This document shows, piece by piece, positions 9,462-19,800 of a DNA stretch of 64,000 bases. The notes below the pieces were generated by a model. The model was not told the origin of the DNA. It saw only the letters and a program-made list of their open reading frames with translations, and did not search any database. A program made the translations under genes and the position numbers. This stretch comes from an uncultured Prevotellaceae bacterium (GTDB lineage Bacteria; Bacteroidota; Bacteroidia; Bacteroidales; Bacteroidaceae). The first letter of the stretch is position 1. Each line of letters begins with the position of its first letter. Location of the stretch: NCBI GenBank assembly GCA_946186505.1, contig CAMHNI010000006.1, positions 62,001 to 126,000 on the forward strand, written 5' to 3'.

Positions 9462-11114
9462 ATGGAGTTAAAGGATGAAACTCTGGCCACACCGTCAGAT
9501 AACTACAACCACATCAACTCCTATGTACCGACTACAGTCCATGAGAAGACGTTTAAGATTCCCTCGCAAGGTTCGTATGTACGCTTCGAGCCAGAGAAAG
9601 ACGGTGACCTGACCATCTGGGTGCTGCAGCAGGGTGCTGTACACTACGAAGAGGATGAATACTTCATTGACCGTTACATCCGTATGAAGCCTGTCTATAT
9701 GGTTGATGAGCAGGGTAAGAGCTATCAGGTGAAGACCATCAATGACGTTCCGCAGCTGTGGAGCTCTGCACGTCTGAGTACCAACTGGACCAGACTGCAA
9801 GAGGTAGCTGCTGAGAATGGTGGTGCTGGCGGATGGGCTAACTACGACAGAACAGACGGTGATAAGCAGGTTGGAGATTATATTTATCTGGACTATACCA
9901 CTGGTGCCGTGACTACAACAGCTCCTGCAGAGTATAATACAACGAATTATGGTGAAAAGAAGAGTGATAATAAGCGATACAAGCGAATGGAAAACAAGGG
10001 TCCCAACAGGGCAGAGTCTCAGACACTTTACAATCTGTATAAGGCATATCTCGACAAGAACCACGTCAGCGTAGGCGACCCCATCAAGCCGTTCGCCATC
10101 CATACGGGTACTGCCATCTCGCAGAATAACGGCAACTACAACGACAGCAGTAACGACGGTACGGGCTATGTGCTGGTATCGGGCGGCTACGCCAAATATA
10201 CCTTCGAGGTGAAGGCTGGCAAGACCTACTACTTCTTCGCCACTGGCTCAAAGGTCGGTGTCCGCGGCTTCCAGTTCGTACCGACGGAGACGACGAAAAC
10301 AGAAGATCGCACATCTGTTACCATCAATCCCAATCCTGATTCCGGAAAATCGGAATATTCTGTCGATGGCGTAGCGAAGACTCTGGCTGAGACTAAGACG
10401 GCATGCGCTGACAAGCCTGTTAACGTGACACTAAACCGCACCTTCAAGAAGGATACTTGGACGTCACTGGTTCTGCCGTTCAGCGTCAGCACCACACAGC
10501 TGGACAAGTTGTTTGGTGACGGAAAGGTGGGTCCTGAGGTGCTCCACTTCCTGGATGTGACACAGAGCGGCGTACACTGGAGACTGCGACTGATGCAACA
10601 CTACCACCAGATGTTGGTGGCTGGTACGCCTGTTCTCATCAAGGCAGCAAAGGATGTTACGGATCCTGTGTTCGAGGGCGTACAGATAGAGGCTGATGCT
10701 GTTACGCCGATGACAGTGGGCGATTACACCATGAAGGGAACGTTTGTTCAGCAGACAGGTACGACTGACGAAGAGAAGGTTGATTGGCTCAAGAGCGGCG
10801 ACTACTTCATGGCCAACAGCGGCAAGTTCATGCGCTGGACGGGAGATGCTACCGCCATGCGCGGCACATACGCCTGGCTCCATCCTGACACACAGGAGGC
10901 GGCAGCACGTGTGCTGGACTTCAGCTTCGAGGATTACGAGGGTGTCACCACGGGCATCATCGAGGTGGAGATACCTGCAGGCTCTACCACATTCGATGGT
11001 ATAAAGGACGGTGCCGTCTATGACCTGAATGGACGTAAGGTCAGCCAGAGCCGATTCACCAACCTGCCCAAGGGCGTCTATATTGTGAACGGTAAGAAAA
11101 TGATAATTGATTAA
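9462..11114 (+). CDS. C-terminal part of a secreted Prevotella-type surface protein, 5'-truncated
   Basis: The last ~30 residues are the tail seen on many Prevotella secreted proteins (VYDLNGRKVS...LPKGVYIVNGKKMIID), thought to serve export or sorting. The middle is beta-rich with no catalytic motif I recognise. The frame has no signal peptide: it is open from about 9372, and protein-like sequence (VGTYSIKGVDNAKMELKDET) continues upstream of the first ATG, so the ATG at 9462 is internal to a once longer protein. The upstream border lies near 9410, next to the repeat-rich block. I infer a truncated gene or recombination remnant. A small acidic peptide gene follows 22 bp downstream, the same arrangement as at the giant gene. 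Confidence 0.72.
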   Translation: MELKDETLATPSDNYNHINSYVPTTVHEKTFKIPSQGSYVRFEPEKDGDLTIWVLQQGAVHYEEDEYFIDRYIRMKPVYMVDEQGKSYQVKTINDVPQLWSSARLSTNWTRLQEVAAENGGAGGWANYDRTDGDKQVGDYIYLDYTTGAVTTTAPAEYNTTNYGEKKSDNKRYKRMENKGPNRAESQTLYNLYKAYLDKNHVSVGDPIKPFAIHTGTAISQNNGNYNDSSNDGTGYVLVSGGYAKYTFEVKAGKTYYFFATGSKVGVRGFQFVPTETTKTEDRTSVTINPNPDSGKSEYSVDGVAKTLAETKTACADKPVNVTLNRTFKKDTWTSLVLPFSVSTTQLDKLFGDGKVGPEVLHFLDVTQSGVHWRLRLMQHYHQMLVAGTPVLIKAAKDVTDPVFEGVQIEADAVTPMTVGDYTMKGTFVQQTGTTDEEKVDWLKSGDYFMANSGKFMRWTGDATAMRGTYAWLHPDTQEAAARVLDFSFEDYEGVTTGIIEVEIPAGSTTFDGIKDGAVYDLNGRKVSQSRFTNLPKGVYIVNGKKMIID

Positions 11115-11136
11115 ATTAGAAAGGAGGATAACAGAT

Positions 11137-11343
11137 ATGAAAAAGATGTATATCAAACCCGAAGTGAAGGAAATTATCACCGTGACAAGCTTGACACCGC
11201 TCATGCAGCCTTCCCGTGGTGTTCAGAAGACTTCGTTTAACGATACGAACTTCATTGACATGGGGTATGATGGCGAGACAAATGACGCCGCGAAGTTATG
11301 GGGCAGCCGCGAGAATGACTACTATGATGACGAGGAAGAATAA
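11137..11343 (+). CDS. Small acidic-tailed peptide (68 aa) behind a secreted protein
   Basis: The start chosen is ATG 11137, preceded by AAGGAGG at about 11121, a strong Shine-Dalgarno that is rare in this genome. The peptide begins MKKMYIKPEVKE, has a short Leu/Thr patch (SLTPLM) and ends SREN-DYYDDEEE. It closely parallels the 64-aa peptide at 13606-13800: basic MKK start, P at about position 8, hydrophobic patch, then S-R-E...D-D-x-E-E. Both lie directly behind a large secreted protein. No known domain is recognised. Possible roles are chaperone-like partner, secreted peptide or peptide precursor; none is proven. Confidence 0.75.
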   Translation: MKKMYIKPEVKEIITVTSLTPLMQPSRGVQKTSFNDTNFIDMGYDGETNDAAKLWGSRENDYYDDEEE

Positions 11344-11389
11344 AATGGTGACGCAGTATCACCCATCGACATAGAGTCACTACTTATGA

Positions 11390-11419
11390 AGCGCCCTCCC
11401 GTAAGAACGGGAGGGCGCT
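11390..11419 (+). terminator. Rho-independent terminator
   Basis: A 12-bp perfect stem (AGCGCCCTCCCG / CGGGAGGGCGCT) with a 6-nt loop, followed by ACTGTTTTTG. It ends the transcript of the truncated surface protein and small peptide. Confidence 0.85.
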
Positions 11420-11439
11420 ACTGTTTTTGCGTGATATTT

Positions 11440-11470
11440 TTTGTTTTTTCCTAAGTAATGTGTATCTTTG
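11440..11470 (+). promoter_or_regulatory. Promoter of histidine phosphatase gene
   Basis: TTTG (11440-11443), 19 nt, then TATCTTTG (11463-11470): an exact match to the Bacteroidales vegetative promoter, 20 bp before the start codon. Confidence 0.85.
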
Positions 11471-11490
11471 CAATCTAAAAACTTGACGAG

Positions 11491-12771
11491 ATGATGAAAA
11501 ACCAGTTAATCGTAACCATGTTGCTATTCTCGTCCCTTAGCATGACAACGGCATGGGGACAGAATGCTACGGCTCTTGACCAGCTCAAGGCCGACCCGAG
11601 GAAGGCATACGGAACAGACTATCCGTACCAGTTTACCAACGTCAGCCTGACAAAGGCTCCCAAGGGCTACAAGCCGTTCTACATCAGCCACTATGGCCGG
11701 CACGGCTCACGCTACTATTGGAACTCATCGCTCTACAAGGAGCTGGACAGCCTGCTGACCTATGCCCATAACCACCACCAGCTGACGGCTGAGGGCGAGG
11801 CTTTCCACGACAAGTTCATGGCTGCCAAAGACGAGCTGTCAACGGGGGTGAGCGAACTGAGTGACCTGGGCTGGGAGCAGCACCAGCGCATAGCCCGCGT
11901 GATGTACAACAACTTTCCCGAGGTGTTCAAGAAGGGCGGCAACGTGCTGGCCATCTCGTCGCTGACGGGTCGCTGCGTGCTCAGCATGTCGGCTTTCTGT
12001 CAGGAACTGGTGCAGTGTAATCCTAATATTGAGATCCGTGAGCAGTCATCGCGCTTCACACTCGACGGTGTGGTGCCCACCGACCGCCAGAACCCCGTGA
12101 AGCACAACTATCCGCGAGGCGTCAAGCCCCGATACGAGAAGAACCGTGGCACGCTACTTGGCGAAGGACCGTTAAGGGACAAGGCCGTCAAACGCATGTT
12201 CACCAGCACTGAGGGACTGCCGGGCCGCCTGCACCATATAGGAAGTAACCTCATCAACCTCTATACCTCACTGCCCAACATCGGCCATGAGGGCATGATG
12301 GGCAACATCATCACCGACGCGGAAGTGGCTGACGAGTGGGAAGGCAACAACCTCGGCTCCTACTCATGGGTGTTCGGTCCGCAATACGAGATGATTCCCA
12401 TCTTGGAGGACATCATGCGGAAAGCCGATGACGTGATAGCTGGACGCAAAGACCGTATTGCCGACCTGCGCTTCGGACACGATACCTGCATAGGCCCGCT
12501 GACGGTGCTGATGGGTATCAACGGTGCCGACCGCGACCCTGAAGATCCGTACGAGGTTAAGAACTGCTACCAGAACTGGCAGACGGGCAAGGCCAGCAAC
12601 CTGCAGTTGGTGTTCTATCGCAGCAAGAAACAGCCTGAGGACATTCTCGTGAAATGTCTGCTCAACGGTCAAGAGGCCAGTCTGCCTGTACCCACCGACT
12701 GCTACCCGTACTATAAGTGGAGTGACTTCCGACAATTCTACAATGCCCGCTGTTCACAGATAAAACAGTAA
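11491..12771 (+). CDS. Secreted histidine-type phosphatase (phytase/MINPP-like)
   Basis: Branch-2 histidine acid phosphatase, probably periplasmic. It has a signal peptide ending near AWGQ, the catalytic HYGRHGSRYYW (RHGxR) at about residues 67-77, and a later GHDT segment (about residue 330) matching the HD proton-donor motif. Length 426 aa. Likely substrates are phosphomonoesters such as inositol phosphates, but the sequence does not fix the substrate. It is a single-gene transcript with its own promoter; two adjacent ATG codons (11491 and 11494) could both serve as start. Confidence 0.88.
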   Translation: MMKNQLIVTMLLFSSLSMTTAWGQNATALDQLKADPRKAYGTDYPYQFTNVSLTKAPKGYKPFYISHYGRHGSRYYWNSSLYKELDSLLTYAHNHHQLTAEGEAFHDKFMAAKDELSTGVSELSDLGWEQHQRIARVMYNNFPEVFKKGGNVLAISSLTGRCVLSMSAFCQELVQCNPNIEIREQSSRFTLDGVVPTDRQNPVKHNYPRGVKPRYEKNRGTLLGEGPLRDKAVKRMFTSTEGLPGRLHHIGSNLINLYTSLPNIGHEGMMGNIITDAEVADEWEGNNLGSYSWVFGPQYEMIPILEDIMRKADDVIAGRKDRIADLRFGHDTCIGPLTVLMGINGADRDPEDPYEVKNCYQNWQTGKASNLQLVFYRSKKQPEDILVKCLLNGQEASLPVPTDCYPYYKWSDFRQFYNARCSQIKQ

Positions 12772-12786
12772 CACCAACTCAACTCA

Positions 12787-12956
12787 TCTGTGGGATCTGT
12801 GGGAGGAAACGTCTGGAGTAATGTCACACAGATCTCACAGATCTCACAGATCTTATGCTGTCCTGGCATGTCCATATTGGCATCTGTGGGATCTGTGAGA
12901 TCTGTGTGAGATAAAAAACATCTGTGGGATCTGTGAGATCTGTGTGAGATAAAAAA
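12787..12956. repeat. ATCTGTG(G/A)G-type repeat cluster
   Basis: Nine-base units ATCTGTGGG/ATCTGTGAG are arranged as a 38-bp direct repeat at 12881-12918 and 12919-12956, with an inverted group (TCACAGATC units) at about 12823-12850. A shorter member of the family lies before hisIE (56886-56935). Confidence 0.88.
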
Positions 12957-12983
12957 AGGCCGTCCGGAGAACCGGACGGCCTT
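12956..12983 (-). terminator. Terminator behind the gap fragment
   Basis: A 12-bp perfect stem (AAGGCCGTCCGG / CCGGACGGCCTT) with a 4-nt loop and a run of T on the minus strand. It is in the right place to have been the original terminator of the truncated gap copy. Confidence 0.85.
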
Positions 12984-13007
12984 TATAATGTCTAACTAAT
13001 ATCGTTA

Positions 13008-13376
13008 TTATTTGAGTTCAGCGAGGTACTTGATGGTGCGAACCATCTGAGAGGTATAAGAGTTCTCATTGTCGTACCAGGCAACAACCTGAACAAGAGA
13101 GTTGCCGTCACCAATCTTGCTGACCATGGTCTGGTTAGCGTCGAACAGTGAACCGAACTTCATACCGATGATGTCGCTAGAAACCAGCTTCTCCTCAGTG
13201 TAACCGAACGACTCGTTCTGAGCAGCCTTCATGGCAGCGTTGATGCCCTCAACAGTCACCTCACCCTTAACAACAGCGTGCAGGATGGTGGTAGAACCTG
13301 TGGGAGTCGGAACGCGCTGAGCAGCACCGATCAGCTTACCGTTCAGCTCGGGGATAACCAGACCGATAGCCTTGGT
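13008..13376 (-). pseudogene. 3' fragment of a second gap gene (last 122 codons)
   Basis: Encodes the last 122 residues of glyceraldehyde-3-phosphate dehydrogenase, identical in protein to the end of the intact gap at 27100-28125. By eye I count 9 differences in 369 bp, all synonymous, and none across 13111-13358. The upstream end breaks off inside the codons for KAIG and is joined in another frame to a miaA-like fragment, so no complete enzyme can be made. It keeps its own terminator. Confidence 0.9.
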
Positions 13377-13605
13377 GTCGTGCCTTCAGTCGTCGCGTTA
13401 TCTTCTCGCGCCGCAGCTCACGGTCGATGTTCACACCGATGATGACGGTGTCGATCGGGGGCAACACGCGCAGCGGTGTCGGGTGTTCCTGGTTGTAGGT
13501 CTCAATCTCGATGGCACGGATGGCGCGCTGCGCCGTGTCCACGTCGGTGGTGTTGTGCATGGTGCTGCCCGTCTGCTTCTTCAGCGCGGCGAGCATCTGT
13601 GTCAG
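13377..13605 (-). pseudogene. miaA: Internal fragment of a MiaA-like tRNA dimethylallyltransferase
   Basis: About 75 residues (MLAALKKQTGSTMHNTTDVD, then RAIRAIEIE...[28 protein letters not shown]) resemble the C-terminal half of MiaA, which attaches isopentenyl groups to A37 of tRNAs. There is no P-loop, no N-terminal half and no proper end: after RRLKAR the frame runs into the gap fragment at about 13376. Upstream it runs in frame directly from the stop codon of the small acidic peptide, so both borders are junctions. Assignment to MiaA is by memory of the family and is fairly but not fully sure. Confidence 0.65.
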
Positions 13606-13800
13606 TTACTCCTCATCGTAGTCGTCCCAGTAGTTGTCCGACTCGCGGGAGAGTTCGTCCTCAGCGGTTACCCACGACTTCTTTTCCGCTACACCATAGT
13701 CTGGCCCACTGCCGCCCTTGGCAGCAGAGAGAACCGTCAGCAGGTGTTGCGCCAGCCCGACCAGACTGATTCGTGGGGGTGAATACAATTTTTTCTTCAT
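13606..13800 (-). CDS. Small acidic-tailed peptide (64 aa) behind the giant secreted protein
   Basis: Starts MKKKLYSPPRISL, has a hydrophobic patch (QHLLTVLSAAKGGSG) and ends SRESDNYWDDYDEE. It is the counterpart of the 68-aa peptide at 11137-11343 in start, size and tail, and begins 15 bp after the giant gene, so the two are almost certainly cotranscribed. The hydrophobic patch is too short for a convincing signal peptide. Function unknown. Confidence 0.75.
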   Translation of the reverse strand: MKKKLYSPPRISLVGLAQHLLTVLSAAKGGSGPDYGVAEKKSWVTAEDELSRESDNYWDDYDEE

Positions 13801-13815
13801 ATCTTTTCCCTTTCT

Positions 13816-16800
13816 TTACTTTCTCAATACCACTTTACGCCCGTTCACAATGTAGACGCCTGTACGCTGAACGCGCTCCGGATCAAGGCGGCGTCCCTGC
13901 AGGTCGTAGACCTTGTCGTCACTACGTCCGCCGACATTGGCGATGCCCACGGTGGCGTCATCGGTGAACTCAAAGAAGATGCCCTTGCGCGAAGACTCAG
14001 AGCTGTGGTCCTCCTGCATGTAATACACCTTGTTGTTCGTCAGCGGTGTATCCTCTAACTGACGTGGGAAGAAGCCCACACGACCCGTACGTCCGTTTTC
14101 GTCAGACTCGCGTCCGAAGATGCGTATCTGCGCTGAACTGTTCGCCGTCTTCAGGTACGTGCCACTCAGGGTGTTGCCGCTGATGGCCTCCGACGGGGCG
14201 TCGGAGGGCAGCGTGAACTCAATGTCGGTGACGCCGCTGACCGAGCGGAACACCACCGGCGTGCCCGCCGGGATGAAGCGCGCGCTGATGTCGTTTTCAT
14301 TGGCGTCCTGCTTCGTCTGGTGCAGGTCTACCGAGTGCAGGTAGAGCGAATACTCGTCCTTGTTATAGTAGTTGTCCTCGGTGGCCACGAAGGCGGGATG
14401 GTAGTGTTCAGTCTTGCCGATGAAAGCCTCTGCATCGCAGTTCTCGGGTAGCAGCAGGTCGTATGGCACATAGAGCGACGTGTAGGTGTAGCGCAGCTTT
14501 GCCAGTTTGGCATCGCCCGCATCGCGCAGGTCGCCCACGTTCATCTTCATCTTGAACGGCATTTCGTTGCCGCCGATGCCCACGGGCTGCAGGTAGAAGC
14601 GGGTCTTGAGCTGTCCGGCCTGCTCGTCGAAGCACTGGTCGGTAGCTGACGTCGTTGCGTTATTAGTACAGCTTAAGTAGTTATGCTGCAGATCACCATT
14701 ATTGCTTGCTACTTTCAGTTGCGTGATGGAAGCGCCAAGGTCTTCATACCTGCACTTGTATTCCGAGTCACTACTGAGGAAACCAGCATTAGATGCTGAC
14801 ATACTGAGCCCCTGGGTCCTGACATAGTAGCGCGGGTAATCGGTCTCGTCCTCCTTTGTTCCCTCGAACCAGAAAATGCTGGCGGGATCGTATTCAGCCA
14901 ATTCCTTCGTTTCAACCTTAAGGCAATGATTCTCACTGCCCGAAAGTTCAGTTTCTTTCTGATAGCCTCGCAGATACTTATGTACGCCCGTGCCGTCCTC
15001 CTGCATATAGGGCACGATGCGGTAGTAGCCCTGCTTCATCTGCACGATGTTCTCCGGGTCGTCGATGAGCGCACGGATGGCGGTCTTCTCCTCATCGCTG
15101 AGTTCACCGTCGGCAGCATCCTCACGCATGGCATCCATCACCTTGTCATACTTCAGACCACCCACGAATCCGGCATACTTGACGTATTCGGCCAGCGTGG
15201 CATCCGACTGGATTTCCAGACGGAAGTTGGCGGAGCTGTTCGTCTTCAGATAAGCCATCGTCTGCTGGTCGTTAGGAATGATGGCAGCACTACCGTTGTA
15301 GTTGTTGCCGACATAGCTCATTTCGCTTGTATATTCATCCATAACATCTTGATTATAGATAGGATGTATCCAGAAGTTATAGCTATGCTGTCCGGGCATC
15401 ATCTCGAAGATGTTCTGCGAGTCCGTGCCACTCTGCTCCAACTGCAAGCCGTCGCGGTGCGAGTCTTGGCTATCCGTCACACGGATGTACTCGTCGAATC
15501 GATGGTCGGGGTCATAGCGGTTCAGCATCTTGAAGCCGTACGGGTCGCCGATGACGCACCACTCGAAGTTGTTCAGGTAGAGTCGGTTCTGCTGCAATGA
15601 CGTGCTGACGCGCAGCTTCGGGCTGACGTCGCGGTACACCATCTTACCCTGCTCACCGTTCGGGCGGTGGTTGTTCACCAAGTAGTACCAGTGCTTGCCC
15701 GTGTATTTCTTGTCGGCCGTGCTCCACTTCGGGTTCTGACCACCCTCGAAGTCATAGGTGACGTGCACGTAAATAGGCTGATGGTTTGAATCATTATTAA
15801 ACGCATTAATCATCTCCTGTGTCACCTCGGTCTGTGTCGTTTCTATTTCACTGATTGTACTGTTCTCTCCTGTTCCAGTCTTCCAATAGTAGGTGTAATT
15901 ACAGAATGTACGTTTCCAAGACTGAGGAAATATCTCGTTCAGGTCTTTTCCGAGTTTCTGGAACGTCGTGATATCAATATTACCCAAAGTATTCACGGCA
16001 TTACCCTCTGGCTCGTCAGACAAATCGCCATCATTGTCAGAGTCATACTTACGTAACGTCTTGTCAGAATAGTGTAGTCTGAAGACGATATGAACGACTC
16101 CATTGACATTGCTGAACTCACAAGCAGTATATCCTGACTGATAGGCCTGAAGACCTGCATTTCCCGTTATATAAGTGCTGGTGGCTGTATCAAATATGGT
16201 TCCGAGACCTTCAATATCTTCATCATCGACTGTATTATCAAGCAAGTCAAACGAAGTACCTGTGCTGCCCATCGACAAAGCCTTTCCATCGTTCGTCATG
16301 AAGTTCTTTGTCTCCATATTATAGAACTTGACATCATAGGGTGAACCTATCAAAGCCCAACGGTAATGGGGATAACTCGTCGTACTTCCATTTGTTCTGA
16401 TAATGCCAATATCATGACTATCCTTATTAATACCGGTACCATCCGCATAAAGATAAGACCCGGCATTGGGGAAATGAATTTCATACCAATAGCTTTCCGT
16501 ACCGGTAGGCGTGCCTGTCGGGGCCTCCGTGACGAACTCCGGTGCACCACTATCTAACGTGTAAGGTACGTAGATGTCAGTAGCAGCATTGACGGTATGT
16601 TCAGTGATTTCCGTCGTACATGCAGCATCGATGTACATCTTCTCATAGTCGCAGAAGTGACGCTTGACGGATGCCGGAAGGTCTTCGATGGTCACTACGA
16701 CGTTCTCGTCAACGACCTTCGTGTCGGTGGCCACCTCGGTATAGGAGCTTTCACCGTTCTTCTCCATGACGTGCCACGTCACGTCGTAGTGGTTGAACAC

Positions 16801-19800
16801 ATCCACGAGGTTCCACTCCACCTGATTGATATTCAGCACCGTCGTGCTACCATTCTCAAACGGCGGAACGGTCATATACAGATTATTTTTATTGAGTTTA
16901 TCTGCCTGTGAGGTCAAACTGTAGGTGTAACGCTCGGGGGTCTCAATGTTCCAGAACAAATAGTGGCCGTCGCTACGCTGGATGATTTCCCAGTGTGAGT
17001 ACTGACCGTAGCTCTCAGTATCGCTATCGTCCGTCTTCAGGTCGTCCGTCAGCAGGACAAGCGTACCAGCAGCCTCTGTCGGTGCTGTAGCGCCAGTTTC
17101 GGTCGGCACCTTCACGGCAAGCGCGTAGTTGTCGGCAAACTCACCCATGCTCATGTTGTGAATCTGCAAGTCGTACGGGTCGCCGGTAAACTTCCAGCGG
17201 TAGATGTCTTTTGTGTCAGCTTTCACTGTGCTCAGATCACTATGATGTAGAGTAGTATAGCTGCCTGCATTCGACGTGCTCTCCGCGCCCTTGGAAGAAT
17301 AGGCATTGTCGTGGTGGGGGCTGTTGTCCAAATAGTACAGCCGGTCAAAGGCATCCTGGTCCACGGTATAGGTAGCGATGAACTGACGCTTGTTCTGGTC
17401 CTTGCCGCCGTAGTAGGACAGGCCGTCGTCGGGCACAGGAGCCGACACGCTGGTATTCCAGTCATACTTCTGGTAGTACGTATAGTTGCAGAACGCATGG
17501 TTGAAGTCGCGTGCATTGCCGATGGCATTACCCGTAGCACGGAGGTCATTGGTGGTGATGCGCGCGTCGGTAGCACGTGCCGTCCCGCTGGGGTTCATCT
17601 CCAAGGCATACATACGGTAGTCCTTTTCGGCAGTGCTGCTGACAGCCCCCTCCTTGAACACGCGCACGGGCACGATGATGTAGCGGAAGCGTGTATAGCC
17701 ACGGGCGTTGTCGGTCATGGAGAACAACTTGTTCTCGTTGGTGCCCGTGACACTCAGGTAGCGGCCGGTCTTCGTGCTGCGGAAGTGCGTCTCCGTACTG
17801 GTATAGGCGCTACCGCTCACGATGGGCAGGTCGAAGGTGATTTCCTCTGTAGGTGTCGTTCCGTCAGCTTCCTTGTCGGCGAAGGTAATCTCAAGGTCTT
17901 TATTGCGCTTGATGTCCCTGTCGGCAGCACGGTTGTAGAGCTTGAAGCCGTAGGGGTTACCCACGATGGCGAACTGGTGCTTCAGGTCGCGCGGCGTGCC
18001 TACATCGCTGTTGGGCTTGAAGGTATAAGGACTATCGGTTGTTCCCTCGCCCTCAACGTCCATCAGGTTGTAATTGTTGAAGCCCCATACGCCCAGCATG
18101 TAGTACTGGTAGTCGCGCTTGTCCCAACCTGGCTGGCTGAAGACGGGCGCATCGGCGGTATAGTCCCACTTCACATAAACCGTCTCGTTGAGGTTGTCGC
18201 TGGCTTTAGTCTCCGCGTTGGTCATCTCGGCATCGCTATAGAACGTGTATTCGCAATAGCGGCGCTGCATGTTGGTATGATCGAAGAGGGCTGACAAATC
18301 GTCACCAATGGACACGCCGTCGATTTTCACGTCGGCTATGCCGCCATTGGCCGTTTCAGCCATATAGTTTCCGTTACGGTCGTAGAGTTTGAAGGTCACA
18401 TGCTTGGCATCGGTCTCCTTCAGCCATGTCAGGTCGAGACCCTGATTGCCTCCCGTGCTCATGGTCAGGCTCATGTTGCCTGCGCCACCGTTCCATCCTA
18501 TATATAAATAAGGTGTCTCACCATTGAGCGACCGCTGCGGGCGGATGAGCAGTTTAGCGTTACTGCTGTAACCGGTGCAGACCTCCCACGTGGTGATGTC
18601 GGCGGTGCCGTCACTGATAAAGGCAAAGTCGCCCGCTTTGGCATCCTCGCTGACGGCTAAGTAGTTCGACGTACCATGATAGCGGTCGACGAGCTGCAGC
18701 TTATAGGGTGTACCCATCAGTGCCCACTGCGCCAGCTTGTTGGCATCTTTGTCGACATCGGAGGTAGCGTTTGTCTGAGAGACATCACCAAGGTTGCCTG
18801 TCGCAGAGGTGAAACCAAGATATTTGGCGTTGTTTGTCCTGAGGGCATACCAGTTAATCTTGTTGTTGTTGTCGGGCGACGGCAGCACCTTGATGGTCTG
18901 CGCCGCCTTCTTGGCTGCCAGGTCGTCATTATCAACGGCTGCACCCCAGTCGGAGGAGAGGGTGTACTTCACATAGACGGCACTGTTGGCAGTCACCGTC
19001 GCGTCATCAACCGTGCCGCTGATGGCGTTCGTCCCTGCTGCAGCATCGGCCAGTGTGTAGTAGAAGGTGTGGCCGCTGGTATAGATGCGCTGCAAGTAGA
19101 ACGGCGTGAAACTGTTCGACCAAGTACAACCGCTCTTGAAGAAGCCTTCGAGCGTACACTCTACCTCGTTGGCTGCATTGACCACGTTGATGCTGATGGC
19201 TGGCAGCTCGGTGATGGTCAGCCGGCGGTTGTCGCCAGTGCGAGAAGTATTTGCACGCCAGTCGCCATTATTGTCATATACATACTTTTCATACGTGCGA
19301 TTGTACAGCGTACAATCATCCGTATCGTCGCCATAGTAGAGGATACAGAACGGCGTGGCAGTAGCGGGCACCTCACCTTCCGTCTGGATAATGGCCAACT
19401 GTTCCATACGGTTATCGTTGCCAGTAGTTGACTGATTGAGGTATCGGTGAGCACCCTTGTTGAGGAACCTCACGTTGTAGGGGTCTGGCGTTGCGCCTAC
19501 CTGCCAGGCATAGGTATTGTCGAGGAAGGGCAGTGTGGTTAATGAAATGTCATTGCCATTATCCCGGTCAACTTTCTGATTTTGCATCCACCAGAGATAG
19601 TTTCCGTTTGATGAATTGTCCTCGGCAATGCCGTAACGATAGCAGGCGTGCATATAGCTAATAGCGCCGTAGATGGTGTATGCCTTGTCGGCGTTGAAGT
19701 CATCGCTGACCTTGTAGCTGACGTAGACAACATCGTTCGGCGACACCGTGGTCACGTTCGACGTGGTGCGGTTGTCCTGGGCATCACTCAATGAGGAGTG

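Noticed and set aside
13008..13259. A second working gap gene
   Set aside because: Only the last 122 codons exist and the NAD-binding part and catalytic Cys are missing.
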